DNA of 64,000 bases. Origin: Sporosarcina beigongshangi. GTDB taxonomy: Bacteria > Actinomycetota > Actinomycetes > Actinomycetales > Micrococcaceae. The stretch's first letter is position 1, and each line of letters opens with the position of its first letter. Position numbers and translations under genes: made by a program. The DNA is taken from assembly GCF_016820535.1 (NCBI RefSeq), contig NZ_JADHDY010000005.1, positions 62,001-126,000 on the forward strand, written 5' to 3'. This document shows positions 38,469-47,107 of this stretch, piece after piece. Below the pieces are notes generated by a model, which saw only the letters and a list, made by a program, of their open reading frames with translations, was not told where the DNA came from and searched no databases.

Positions 38469-39412
38469 TGGGCGCCCTCACCCGCCGCGCGGGAGCTTTC
38501 CGCGGCCGGGGGCACCGGGTCCGGCGGGAACACGAGCACGGGCTTGGCCCACTTTCCGGCGTCGGCCAGGAGCGCCACGAGGGTGCCGTCCGGGGCGAAG
38601 GCCGCAGCGGGGTCGTCCTTTGTGTGGGCACCGCCGGCACTGGCGGGGATGCGGCGGCCGAATGAGAGTTCAATGGCCTCTTCGGCGCTGAGCTCCCGGA
38701 CGGGCATGAGCGCACGGGCGGCGTCGGCGATGTCCAGAACCTCAAGGTCCCCGGCCAGCTGTTCCAGCGTGCGGGCCCGGTCCAGCGTGTAGGGCCCCAC
38801 GGCGCTGCGGCGCAGCGCGGTCAGGTGGCCGCCCACGCCCAGGCCGGCGCCCAAGTCGCGGGCCAGGGCACGGATGTATGTTCCTGAGGAACAGCGCACG
38901 GCGGCATCAACGTCGACGTAGGCAACGCCGTCGTTCATGCCCCGGCGGATGTCCCGGACATCAAAGGAATGGATGGTGACAGGGCGGGCGGCGAGCTTCA
39001 CGTCCTCACCGGAGCGGACCCGGGCATAGGCGCGTTCGCCGTTGACCTTGATGGCGCTCACACTGCTGGGCACCTGCTGGATGGGTCCGCGGAGCGCGGC
39101 GATGCCGGCCTCGATCGCCTCGTCGGTGACCGCGCCGGCGTCGGCTGTGGCGGTGGTTTCGCCCTCGGCGTCGTCCGTGATGGTGGTGGCCCCGAGCCGG
39201 ATGGTGGCCTCGTAGGTCTTGGAGGTGCCCACAATGTAGGTCAGCAGGCGGGTGGCCTTGTTGATGCCGACCACCAGCACTCCGGTTGCCATGGGGTCAA
39301 GGGTGCCGGCGTGCCCAACTTTTCGGGTCCCTGCCAGCCTTCGCATCCGGCCGACCACATCGTGGCTGGTCCATCCCTGCGGTTTGTCTACAATTACCAG
39401 TCCAGAAAGCAC
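38465..39412 (-). CDS. truB: tRNA pseudouridine(55) synthase TruB
   Basis: TruB makes pseudouridine 55 in the T-loop of tRNAs. The 315-residue protein has the catalytic Asp39 in GHAGTLDPMATGVL and the C-terminal PUA-like domain. I chose GTG at 39412 (VLSGLVIVDKPQGWTS), the usual TruB beginning; no clear RBS is visible and the frame stays open upstream. The last 30 residues are Pro/Ala-rich. Confidence 0.94.
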   Translation of the reverse strand: MLSGLVIVDKPQGWTSHDVVGRMRRLAGTRKVGHAGTLDPMATGVLVVGINKATRLLTYIVGTSKTYEATIRLGATTITDDAEGETTATADAGAVTDEAIEAGIAALRGPIQQVPSSVSAIKVNGERAYARVRSGEDVKLAARPVTIHSFDVRDIRRGMNDGVAYVDVDAAVRCSSGTYIRALARDLGAGLGVGGHLTALRRSAVGPYTLDRARTLEQLAGDLEVLDIADAARALMPVRELSAEEAIELSFGRRIPASAGGAHTKDDPAAAFAPDGTLVALLADAGKWAKPVLVFPPDPVPPAAESSRAAGEGAQ

Positions 39413-39724
39413 GCTTTGAAGTATATCCGCACGCGGGCAAACCCTTTGGGTCCATGATGTCCGGCGGGCCGGCGGGAGAGCAACATCACCGGGGCGCGGG
39501 CGCAGGACAATTGCTTGTTGACCCCCCTGCCGCACCGTCTTACGCTTGTGCCACGTGCTGCGCCCCGATCGGGCGCCGTGTCGCGTGTCGGACTGTGGCT
39601 TCTGGGGGACAAAGCTCCGCGTCACCTGTTGTTTGGGTAGGCCGTCCGGCTGGATCCTCGGGATGCAGCCGGCATCGACAGTTCTTCCGCCCGTCATCAC
39701 CGGGCCCATCCCCAAGGGGAGATT
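39413..39724 (+). promoter_or_regulatory. truB/scyD-like divergent gap with promoter and long leader
   Basis: A promoter for the rightward gene is visible: -35 TTGACC (39518-39523), 17 bases, -10 TACGCT (39541-39546). The transcript would carry a leader of about 170 bases before the ATG at 39725, with several GC-rich dyads. I cannot match it to a known riboswitch. A good RBS, AAGGGGAG, precedes the ATG. Confidence 0.55.
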
Positions 39725-40837
39725 ATGAAGTCACGTATTGCGGCCGTTGCGGCCGCCTGTTCCCTTGCCTTGATTCTTGGCGCCGGCACCGCCCTCGCCT
39801 CTCCCGGCCACGGAAACAACCAGGGCCACCGAACCCACCAGCCGTCGCCGGTCACGGAAGTCGCCTCGCAGCTGATCAGCCCCCTGAAGGTGGCCTTCGG
39901 GCCCCAGGGCAGCTTCCTGGTGGCGGAGTCCTTTGCCGGCACCCTCAGCTCCATCTCTGCGGCAGGGGTCAAGACCACGGTGGTCAGCGCCCCGGGCCAG
40001 GAGATCGCGGGAGTCTCCTACCTGAACGGCACCACCTACTACTTCAACAACGACCAGGGCAGCGGCCCGGAACCGGGCGGCGCGCTGCTCCCGGCCCGGC
40101 TGATGCAGATCGACCGGAACGGCAACACCCGGCAGGTGGCCGACCTCGCGGACTTTGAGGCCGCCAACAACTCCGACGCCACCACCGTCTACGGCGTGCG
40201 GGACGCCTCGGCCGAATGTCTGGCCCAGGCACCGTACCTGCAGTCCACGGGTGAATTGTTCTCCCACCCCTACTCCTCCGCGCCCGTCGGAAGTGGCGTG
40301 TACGTGGGCGACGCCGGGGCCAACGCCATCCTCCATGTCAGCGCCAACGGCAGGGTGAACCTCGTCAAGGCCATCCCGGCCGAGCCCATCACCATCGACG
40401 CTTCAGTGGTCGCCGTGGCCACGGAAATGGGCATGAGCATCCCTGATTGCATGATGGGGCTCAAGTACTACGCCCAGGCTGTGCCGACCGACATCACCGT
40501 CAGCGGCCAGTGGCTGTACTACACCGTGCTTCCCGGCGTGCCCGGCGAATCGCTCGGTGTGGGCAAGGCCTACCGGGTCCACCTGCAAAGCGGCAAGACC
40601 CAACTTCTGGCGCAGGGCCTGGCCGCCCCAACGGGAATCGCGGTTGACCGCAACAACAACGTCTACGTGTCCCAGCTGATGGGCGACGGCGTCAGCAGGA
40701 TCAAGAACGGGCACGCCAGCAACGTGCTCCCCGCCGTGATGGCATCCGACGTCAAGGTCAGCGGCAACACGCTGGTGGCGTTGACCAATGCCCTGGCCGA
40801 GACCGGCGGCAGCCTCGTAACCATGGGCCTGCGCTAG
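39725..40837 (+). CDS. Secreted ScyD/ScyE-family beta-propeller protein
   Basis: A 370-residue exported protein. The signal peptide is residues 1-25 (MKSRIAAVAAACSLALILGA, cleavage after ALA). The mature part looks like a six-bladed NHL-type propeller, with repeated segments such as LKVAFGPQGSFLVAESFAG, SGVYVGDAGANAILHVSANG and APTGIAVDRNNNVYVSQL. It fits the ScyD/ScyE family named after cyanobacterial scytonemin genes, but many such proteins occur in actinobacteria with no scytonemin pathway, so that role is not implied. Two cysteines (AECLAQ and PDCMMG) could form a disulfide. It stands alone as a transcription unit. Confidence 0.8.
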   Translation: MKSRIAAVAAACSLALILGAGTALASPGHGNNQGHRTHQPSPVTEVASQLISPLKVAFGPQGSFLVAESFAGTLSSISAAGVKTTVVSAPGQEIAGVSYLNGTTYYFNNDQGSGPEPGGALLPARLMQIDRNGNTRQVADLADFEAANNSDATTVYGVRDASAECLAQAPYLQSTGELFSHPYSSAPVGSGVYVGDAGANAILHVSANGRVNLVKAIPAEPITIDASVVAVATEMGMSIPDCMMGLKYYAQAVPTDITVSGQWLYYTVLPGVPGESLGVGKAYRVHLQSGKTQLLAQGLAAPTGIAVDRNNNVYVSQLMGDGVSRIKNGHASNVLPAVMASDVKVSGNTLVALTNALAETGGSLVTMGLR

Positions 40838-40855
40838 TCATCCCGGGATGAACGA

Positions 40856-40890
40856 CGGCGGCGCCCGCCCCGTGCGGGCAGGTGCCGCCG
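40856..40890 (+). terminator. Hairpin after the ScyD-like gene
   Basis: Outer arms CGGCGGC (40856-40862) and GCCGCCG (40884-40890), with an inner stem CCCGC/GCGGG. It begins 18 bp after the stop codon. Confidence 0.65.
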
Positions 40891-40920
40891 CGTGTCCCGC
40901 CCAGAAAATGTCCACCCCAC

Positions 40921-40993
40921 AATCCATGACGCAGTTGTTGGACCAAAATCGGCGGGAAAGCGCTTGCTGAATACAACGACTGCGTCATGGATT
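40921..40993. repeat. Orphan 20-bp inverted repeat with 33-bp spacer
   Basis: Arms 40921-40940 (AATCCATGACGCAGTTGTTG) and 40974-40993 are complementary at 19 of 20 positions. The spacer is 33 bases and is not coding. It lies in the gap between the ScyD-like gene and rbfA. It could be a transposon relic or MITE end, an operator, or a structured RNA. Confidence 0.6.
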
Positions 40994-41282
40994 TCCATGG
41001 ACGCGGCGGAGGCCCTGGGAGCAGCGCGTCGGCCGGCAGGCGCACACGGCCAACGTTGATCTCACACTCGATGGACGCACGCGTGGAGGGCGTGGCCCGA
41101 TCACGACAGCCACGCAGCCCGGCACGTCCGTGGGCTCAAGTAAGCCCCGCACGGCCATTTCCCCGGCAACCGGCATCGCTTCGAGGGACATCAGGCCTCA
41201 AGGTCCAGGCCTGCGTCCAATCACGAGGCGGGTGTTACCTGCCTTTCAATACCACACGTGCGCGGCACAGGCCGCAAACGGA
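40994..41282. other. Gene-free stretch between ScyD-like gene and rbfA
   Basis: No supported coding sequence, RNA gene or promoter is visible. Short open frames here lack RBS and family features. Confidence 0.4.
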
Positions 41283-41329
41283 CGACGGCGGCGGCCCACC
41301 TTCCGCTGGAAGGTGGGCCGCCGCCGTCG
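41283..41329 (-). terminator. Perfect 22-bp hairpin after rbfA
   Basis: Arms 41283-41304 and 41308-41329 pair perfectly over 22 bp with a 3-base loop (GCT). It starts 27 bp after the rbfA stop on the transcribed strand and probably ends the infB-rbfA transcription region. Confidence 0.85.
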
Positions 41330-41356
41330 CACTTGGCAGGAAGGCCGCCGGATGGG

Positions 41357-41794
41357 CTAGTCCTCTTCGGACTCGTCCTCGGGCTTCTTGTACGGGTCCG
41401 ATTCGCCTGCGAACTCTGCGTTCGCAGAGATCTCGGCCAGCTTGGCGTCGCGCTCCTTGGCGACACGCAGGAGGGCCTCCAGGTTGGAGGCGTTCTCCGG
41501 GATTTCGTCAGCGACGAACTCGAGGGTGGGCGTCAGGCGGACGGTGATGTTGCGGCCGACCTCGGCACGCAGCACACCCTTGGCACGCTCGAGGCCAATC
41601 TTGGCCTCGCTGTTGGCAGTCTCGTCGCCGAACACCGTGTAGTAGATGGTGGCGTGCTGGAGGTCGTTGGTGACGCGGGCGTCGGTGACGGTGATGCCTT
41701 CGACGCGCGGGTCCTTGACCTTGGAGCGGAGCCCCTCGGCGACGACGACCTTGATGCGCTGGGCCAGCTTTGACGCGCGGGCTGAATCAGCCAT
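41357..41794 (-). CDS. rbfA: 30S ribosome-binding factor RbfA
   Basis: RbfA binds immature 30S subunits and helps 16S rRNA processing, chiefly in cold adaptation. The 145-residue protein has the KH-like core (SRASKLAQRI-type start ARASKLAQRIKVVVAEGL, DPRVEGITVTDARVT, LERAKGVLRAEVGR) and a charged tail ending PEDESEED. The ATG at 41794 follows GAAGGAGATCACC; the frame upstream is intergenic. It lies 167 bp from infB, with a large palindrome between. Confidence 0.94.
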   Translation of the reverse strand: MADSARASKLAQRIKVVVAEGLRSKVKDPRVEGITVTDARVTNDLQHATIYYTVFGDETANSEAKIGLERAKGVLRAEVGRNITVRLTPTLEFVADEIPENASNLEALLRVAKERDAKLAEISANAEFAGESDPYKKPEDESEED

Positions 41795-41856
41795 GGTGAT
41801 CTCCTTCATGTTGAAAAGACTTAGGGATGAATCATAACCATCCCAGGGAATGCAAA

Positions 41857-41890
41857 GCCGGCCGGGCGCCCTCACGGGAACCCGGCCGGC
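41857..41890. repeat. 10-bp inverted repeat in the infB-rbfA gap
   Basis: GCCGGCCGGG (41857-41866) and CCCGGCCGGC (41881-41890) with a 14-base loop. It lies beside the 36-bp palindrome and could be part of the same termination or processing site. Confidence 0.5.
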
Positions 41891-41914
41891 TTGTTGGGCC
41901 CACACACCCGAGGG

Positions 41915-41950
41915 CCCCAGCAGTGGATCGCTAGCGATCCACTGCTGGGG
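41915..41950. terminator. 36-bp perfect palindrome right after infB
   Basis: CCCCAGCAGTGGATCG joined through CTAG to its complement: a gapless 36-bp palindrome at 41915-41950. It begins 11 bp after the infB stop on the transcribed strand. A terminator or RNase-processing site is the most likely role. Confidence 0.7.
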
Positions 41951-41961
41951 ACGTGCAGGGA

Positions 41962-44835
41962 CTAGACGCGCGGCTTTTCGCGCATTTCGAACGTCTGGAT
42001 GATGTCCTCGGCCTGCAGATCGTTGAATGATCCCAAACCAATACCACACTCGAAGTCCGTGCGGACTTCGGTTGCGTCATCCTTGAAGCGCTTGAGCGAG
42101 TCAATCGTGAGGTTGTCACCGATGATCTTGCCGGCACGCAGCACGCGGGCCTTCGTGTTACGGCGGATGATGCCGGAACGAACGATCGAGCCTGCAATGT
42201 TGCCGTGCTTCGACGAGCGGAATACTTCGCGGATTTCCGCGGTACCCAGTTCAGCTTCCTCGTACTCGGGCTTGAGCATGCCCTTCAGTGCCAGCTCGAT
42301 GTCATCGATGGCGCCGTAGATGACCGAGTAGAAGCGCATGTCGACGCCCTCGCGGTCAGCCAGTTCGGCAACGCGCTCCGCCGGCTTGACGTTGAAGCCG
42401 ATGATGATGGCGTTGTCGACCGTGGCCAGGTTGACGTCGTTCTGCGTGATGGCACCCACACCGCGGTGGATGACGCGCAGCTGCACGCCTTCGCCGACAT
42501 CGATCTTGAGCAGCGAGTCTTCCAGCGCTTCAACGGCACCGGAAACGTCACCCTTGAGGATGAGGTTGAGGGTGTCAACCTTCCCGTCGGCAACGGCCTG
42601 GTCGAAGTCTTCCAGGCTGATGCGCTTGCGGCGCTTGGCCAGTGCCGCGTTGCGGTCTGCTGCCTCACGCTTTTCAGCGATCTGGCGGGCGGTGCGCTCG
42701 TCACCTGTGACAAAGAAGGTATCACCGGCGCGGGGCACGTTGGACAGACCCAGAACCTGGACCGGACGTGACGGGCCGGCCTCGGAGATGGCGTCGCCGT
42801 TCTCGTCGAACATGGCACGGACGCGGCCGTGGGCGGTGCCGGCAACGATGATGTCGCCGACGCGCAAGGTGCCGGACTGGACCAGGACGGTTGCAACCGA
42901 ACCGCGGCCCTTGTCCAGGTTCGCTTCGATGGCAATGCCTCGGGCGTCCTTGTTCGGGTTGGCGCGCATGTCCAGGGCTGCATCGGCGGTCAACAGGACG
43001 GCTTCGAGAAGTTCGTCGATGTTGATGCCGTTGCGTGCTGAAACGTCGACGAACATGGTGTCGCCACCGTATTCCTCGGGAACCAGGCCGTACTCGGTCA
43101 GCTGGCCGCGGATCTTCTCCGGGTTGGCCGTGTCCTTGTCGATCTTGTTCACAGCCACGACGATCGGCACGTTGGCCGCCTGTGCGTGGTTGAGTGCTTC
43201 AACCGTCTGGGGCATGACGCCGTCATCGGCCGCAACCACCAGGATGGCGATGTCGGTGACCTTGGCACCACGGGCACGCATGGCGGTGAACGCCTCGTGG
43301 CCGGGGGTGTCAATGAAGGTGATCCTGCGATCGTTGCCTTCGTGCTCGTGGACGACCTGGTAGGCACCGATGTGCTGGGTGATGCCGCCGTGCTCGTCGG
43401 CAACAACGTCCGACTTGCGGATGGCATCCAGCAGGCGGGTCTTACCGTGGTCGACGTGGCCCATGACGGTGACAACCGGAGGACGGACCTCGAGGTCGTC
43501 GTCGCCTTCGGCCTCAAGCTCGGCTTCGAAGTCGATGTCGAAGCTGCTGAGGAGCTCACGCTCTTCGTCCTCCGGGGACACAACCTGGACCTTGTAGCCC
43601 AGCTCGGCGCCCAGGAGGGCGAAGGTGTCTTCGTCCAGGGACTGCGTGGCGGTTGCCATTTCACCGAGGTGGAACAAAACCGTCACAAGTGCTGCCGGGT
43701 TGGCTTCAATCTTGTCCGCGAAGTCGGTGATGGAGGAACCGCGGCGCAAACGCACCACTGTTTCTCCATTGCCGCGGGGTACCGTCACGCCGCCCAGTGA
43801 AGGAGCACTCATCTGCTCCAGCTCCTGGCGCTTGGCCCGCTTCGACTTGCGCTGCTTGCCACGGCCTGCGCCGCCCTTGCCGAAGGCACCCTGGGTGCCG
43901 CCGCGTCCGCGGCCGCCCTTGCCGAAGCCACCGCCGGCGGGAGCTCCGCCTGGTGCGCCGCCGGGCGTTGCGCCGGGGGCACCCGGACGTCCACGGCCCG
44001 GAGCACCGGGACGGTCAGTTCCGCGGCCGGGCGCAGCGGGGCGCTCGGTGCGGTTCGGCATCATGCCGGGGGTGGGACGGGGACCGCCGGGGCGCGGGGC
44101 ACCCGGACGGGGGCCGCCTGCACCGGGGGCGCCGGCCGGGCGGGGTGCACCCGGACGGGGAGCTCCTGCCGGAGGACGGGGACCGCCGGGACGGGGACCT
44201 GCGGCACCGGCTTCGGCACTGCGGGGCGCACCCGGACGGGGCATGCCCTGCGAGGTGGCGAAGGGGTTGTTGCCGGGACGCGGGGCGCCGCCAGCTGCGG
44301 AACCGGGACGCGGTGCACGGTTGTCGCCGCCACGGTTGTCGCTGCGGTCGCCGCGGGCACCGGAACGGGGCATGCCCTGTGACGTGGCAAAGGGGTTGTT
44401 GCCGGGACGCGGTGCGCCCGGGGCAGCAGCCTTCGCGGCAGCCGGGGCTTCAGCTGCAGCAGGGGCCTCAGGTGCGGCCGGTGCCGGTGCTGCAGGCGCT
44501 GCGGGGGCAGGTGCTGCCGGTGCCGGAGCACTCGCGGCACCGGGCTTGGCAGCCGGAGTCGGCGCCTTCGGGCCCGGAACGACAGCCGGGGCAGGTGCCT
44601 TTGCGGCGGCCTTGGGGGCTGCTGCGGGAGCTTCAGCCTGGGCCGGTGCTGCCGGGGCGGAATCGGCAGGCTTTGCTGCCGTGGGGAATGCGCCGCGAAG
44701 TTTCTTCACGACGGGGGCCTCAATGGTTGAAGAAGCTGAACGAACGAATTCGCCCATTTCCTGCAGTTTTGTCAGTGCTTCTTTTGAGGTGATACCGAGC
44801 TCTTTTGCAAGCTCGTGGACGCGGGCCTTGGCCAC
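41962..44835 (-). CDS. infB: Translation initiation factor IF-2
   Basis: IF-2 is the GTPase that brings initiator tRNA to the 30S subunit. The 957-residue protein has an N-terminal IF2_N domain ([19 protein letters not shown]), a long Ala/Pro/Gly/Arg-rich linker (about 55-330) in which the block [16 protein letters not shown] occurs twice, then the G domain with G1 GHVDHGKT near 460, NKID, and the tRNA-binding C2 domain. The start is GTG after AGGAGTAAT. The linker length is typical of actinobacteria. Confidence 0.97.
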   Translation of the reverse strand: MAKARVHELAKELGITSKEALTKLQEMGEFVRSASSTIEAPVVKKLRGAFPTAAKPADSAPAAPAQAEAPAAAPKAAAKAPAPAVVPGPKAPTPAAKPGAASAPAPAAPAPAAPAAPAPAAPEAPAAAEAPAAAKAAAPGAPRPGNNPFATSQGMPRSGARGDRSDNRGGDNRAPRPGSAAGGAPRPGNNPFATSQGMPRPGAPRSAEAGAAGPRPGGPRPPAGAPRPGAPRPAGAPGAGGPRPGAPRPGGPRPTPGMMPNRTERPAAPGRGTDRPGAPGRGRPGAPGATPGGAPGGAPAGGGFGKGGRGRGGTQGAFGKGGAGRGKQRKSKRAKRQELEQMSAPSLGGVTVPRGNGETVVRLRRGSSITDFADKIEANPAALVTVLFHLGEMATATQSLDEDTFALLGAELGYKVQVVSPEDEERELLSSFDIDFEAELEAEGDDDLEVRPPVVTVMGHVDHGKTRLLDAIRKSDVVADEHGGITQHIGAYQVVHEHEGNDRRITFIDTPGHEAFTAMRARGAKVTDIAILVVAADDGVMPQTVEALNHAQAANVPIVVAVNKIDKDTANPEKIRGQLTEYGLVPEEYGGDTMFVDVSARNGINIDELLEAVLLTADAALDMRANPNKDARGIAIEANLDKGRGSVATVLVQSGTLRVGDIIVAGTAHGRVRAMFDENGDAISEAGPSRPVQVLGLSNVPRAGDTFFVTGDERTARQIAEKREAADRNAALAKRRKRISLEDFDQAVADGKVDTLNLILKGDVSGAVEALEDSLLKIDVGEGVQLRVIHRGVGAITQNDVNLATVDNAIIIGFNVKPAERVAELADREGVDMRFYSVIYGAIDDIELALKGMLKPEYEEAELGTAEIREVFRSSKHGNIAGSIVRSGIIRRNTKARVLRAGKIIGDNLTIDSLKRFKDDATEVRTDFECGIGLGSFNDLQAEDIIQTFEMREKPRV

Positions 44836-44935
44836 ATTACTCCTGTCTCGGCCCGCACCGGACAGGTACGAACCGCTTAATTCTTACTGCACCATTCCAT
44901 GCCGGAATGGGCGGCGTGTGAGCACATTGACTGGC

Positions 44936-45289
44936 TCATTTTTGGGCACTCATCGCTGGGTACTCATCGGGTTTCCATCGGTTTTCTGACCCGCTTTCGA
45001 AAAAGGGACAATTGGGCTCGTATTTACAAACCTGCTCGCGCAGGTCCTGTTCGGCGAACAATTCGACGTCGCGCACATCAGTGACCCCTGGAAGGGCCCG
45101 ACCAATGGCTCGACGCTTGATGGCCAGCCGCCAACATTCCGGTCCGGGATGCAGCCATGCTCCCCGGCCATGCATACGGGCCCGCACATCAACCAGCGCC
45201 ACTGTTGTTCCAGCGGCGTTGGTTGACCTGACCAGCCGTATGAGTTGGTCCCGGGCACCACTTTTCCGGCACCCAATGCACGTCCGCAC
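44936..45289 (-). CDS. YlxR-family protein (RNase P modulator RnpM-like)
   Basis: A small nucleic-acid-binding protein conserved between nusA and infB. The core reads VRTCIGCRKSGARDQLIRLV, then RGAWLHPGPECWRLAIKRRA. Homologs in Firmicutes bind the RNase P RNA. I used GTG at 45289 because YlxR proteins usually begin with this segment (117 residues); GTG at 45370 would add 27 residues and no RBS favours either. The C-terminal tail has an extra Cys pair (CKYEPNCPFF), not typical of the family. Confidence 0.82.
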   Translation of the reverse strand: MRTCIGCRKSGARDQLIRLVRSTNAAGTTVALVDVRARMHGRGAWLHPGPECWRLAIKRRAIGRALPGVTDVRDVELFAEQDLREQVCKYEPNCPFFESGSENRWKPDEYPAMSAQK

Positions 45290-45443
45290 GGCAGCGGTGG
45301 AAATTTCAAGCCCGGCCTGCGCGGATGAATCCTGCGCCGCCGATGCTATCTTCGCCACTGTCTGTTGCACTTTCGGTTTTTTGGGTGTCAGGGCAGTTTT
45401 GGGCCCGGTTCTTCTTATTCTACCGCGCGGGCGCGCCGCAGAC

Positions 45444-46415
45444 CTAAACCGCCGCGGCGTCCGAGACGATGTCGATCCGCCAGCCGGTGAGCTTCGCGGC
45501 CAGGCGGGCGTTCTGCCCTTCCTTGCCAATGGCCAGAGACAGCTGATAATCAGGGACAACGACCCTGGCCGAGCGTGCAGCCTCATCAACGATAGTGACG
45601 GAAATCACCTTGGACGGCGAGAGTGCGTTGGCGATAAAGACGGCCGGATCCTCGCTGAAATCGACAATGTCGATCTTTTCATCGTTCAGCTCGGTCATGA
45701 CCGCACGCACGCGCGATCCCATTTCGCCAATGCAGGAACCCTTGGCGTTGACCCCTGCCTTGTTCGCCTGGACGGCCATCTTGCTGCGGTGCCCGGCCTC
45801 GCGGGCCAGCGCCACGATTTCGACCGTGTGGTCGGCAATCTCCGGGACTTCCATTTCGAACAGCTTCCGGACCAGGCCCGGGTGTGAACGGGACAGCGTG
45901 ATGGACGGGCCCTTCAGCCCGCGGTGCACCTCGACGACGAAGGTGCGGATGCGGTTGCCGTGGCGGTAGACCTCACCCGGGACCTGCTCGTTGGGCGGCA
46001 GCACGCCTTCAACGGTGCCCAGGTTGACCTGGACCATGTTGGGGTTGTTGCCCTGCTGGATCTGGCCGGAGACCAGCTCGCCTTCCTTGCCGCGGAACTC
46101 GCCGACGACGGCGTCGTCTTCTGCGTCGCGCAGGCGCTGGAGGATGATCTGCCGTGCAGTGCTGGCGGCGATGCGGCCGAAGCCCTGGGGCGTGTCGTCG
46201 AATTCGCCGATCCGCGCGCCGTCGTCGTCAATTTCGGCTGCCCAGATGGTGACGTGCCCGCTCTTGCGGTCAAGTTCGGCACGTGCTTCCTCATGGGCGC
46301 CGGGCGACTTGTAGTACGCCATCAGCAGTGCCTGCTCGATGGTGGGAATCAGCATGTCCAGGGGAATTTCCCTCTGGCGCTCCAATTCACGCAGTGCGCT
46401 CATATCAATGTCCAT
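45444..46415 (-). CDS. nusA: Transcription termination/antitermination protein NusA
   Basis: NusA binds RNA polymerase and nascent RNA and tunes pausing, termination and antitermination. The 323-residue protein has the N-terminal polymerase-binding domain (to about 105), an S1 domain (about 110-180) and two KH domains ([38 protein letters not shown]). It lacks the acidic C-terminal repeats of E. coli NusA, as is normal in actinobacteria. It follows rimP with a 2-bp gap. Confidence 0.96.
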   Translation of the reverse strand: MDIDMSALRELERQREIPLDMLIPTIEQALLMAYYKSPGAHEEARAELDRKSGHVTIWAAEIDDDGARIGEFDDTPQGFGRIAASTARQIILQRLRDAEDDAVVGEFRGKEGELVSGQIQQGNNPNMVQVNLGTVEGVLPPNEQVPGEVYRHGNRIRTFVVEVHRGLKGPSITLSRSHPGLVRKLFEMEVPEIADHTVEIVALAREAGHRSKMAVQANKAGVNAKGSCIGEMGSRVRAVMTELNDEKIDIVDFSEDPAVFIANALSPSKVISVTIVDEAARSARVVVPDYQLSLAIGKEGQNARLAAKLTGWRIDIVSDAAAV

Positions 46416-46417
46416 GG

Positions 46418-47047
46418 TCAGCTTCCCTCTCCAGCGGCCGCCTCGCGGCCCGTTGGTTCAAATTCCAAATCAAGCTCGGCCTCGTCGAGGCGGGCAAATT
46501 CCAGTTCCACAACACCACGCCGAATGGCGCTAAACAAGAGTTTTTCGGGTTCACCCTGTTTGGGCTTCATGCCCTTCTTAACAGGCAGTTCGGGCTTGAA
46601 CAGTACACCGTCGTCCTCGACGGCCAGAACCCGCCCCATAAAGTTCTCACGGTCGGCGGCATTGACCTTCACCATGCGACCCAAGGCCCGGCGCCAGTGG
46701 CGCGGTTCCGTCAAAGGACGGGTTGCCCCGGGAGAGGAGATTTCCAGGTCATAGGGACTGCCGTCATCGTTGGGGTCGGAGTCCATGACATCCGAGAGCT
46801 GCCGGGCGATGGCGGAAATGGCATCAAGGCCCACTCCCCCCTCCTGGTCCTCCGGAAGGTCAACAATCACTGAAACGGTGCGGTGGCTGCCTGCGAAGTG
46901 AACCTTCACTTCCTCCAGGTACAGCTCTGCCGCGGCCACTGTGGGTTCCAACAGGACGTGGATCCGCCGGGCCTCGACCGCAGGGTCCAACGCCAAGGGG
47001 ACATTCCCTGAGCGTGCGGCCTTGCCTGGCCTGTCTGGCTTGGTCAT
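46418..47047 (-). CDS. rimP: Ribosome maturation factor RimP
   Basis: RimP assists early 30S assembly. The 209-residue protein shows the family segment [21 protein letters not shown] and a C-terminal SH3-like domain. It heads the rimP-nusA-ylxR-infB run. The N-terminus (about 20 residues) is basic and variable. It is divergent from the DUF4439 gene across 60 bp. Confidence 0.93.
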   Translation of the reverse strand: MTKPDRPGKAARSGNVPLALDPAVEARRIHVLLEPTVAAAELYLEEVKVHFAGSHRTVSVIVDLPEDQEGGVGLDAISAIARQLSDVMDSDPNDDGSPYDLEISSPGATRPLTEPRHWRRALGRMVKVNAADRENFMGRVLAVEDDGVLFKPELPVKKGMKPKQGEPEKLLFSAIRRGVVELEFARLDEAELDLEFEPTGREAAAGEGS

Positions 47048-47107
47048 AAAAACGCACGCCTCCCTATTGATGTTGTTGTAGTTATACAGACTACCGAGTT
47101 TCCATAG

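Noticed and set aside
39725-40837. Scytonemin biosynthesis locus
   Set aside because: Only a single ScyD/ScyE-like propeller protein is present, with none of the other scytonemin genes; the family is widespread.
43625-44989. Gly/Pro/Ala-rich plus-strand frame resembling a collagen-like or PE-PGRS-like protein
   Set aside because: It is the antisense of the repetitive IF-2 linker, which explains the low complexity.
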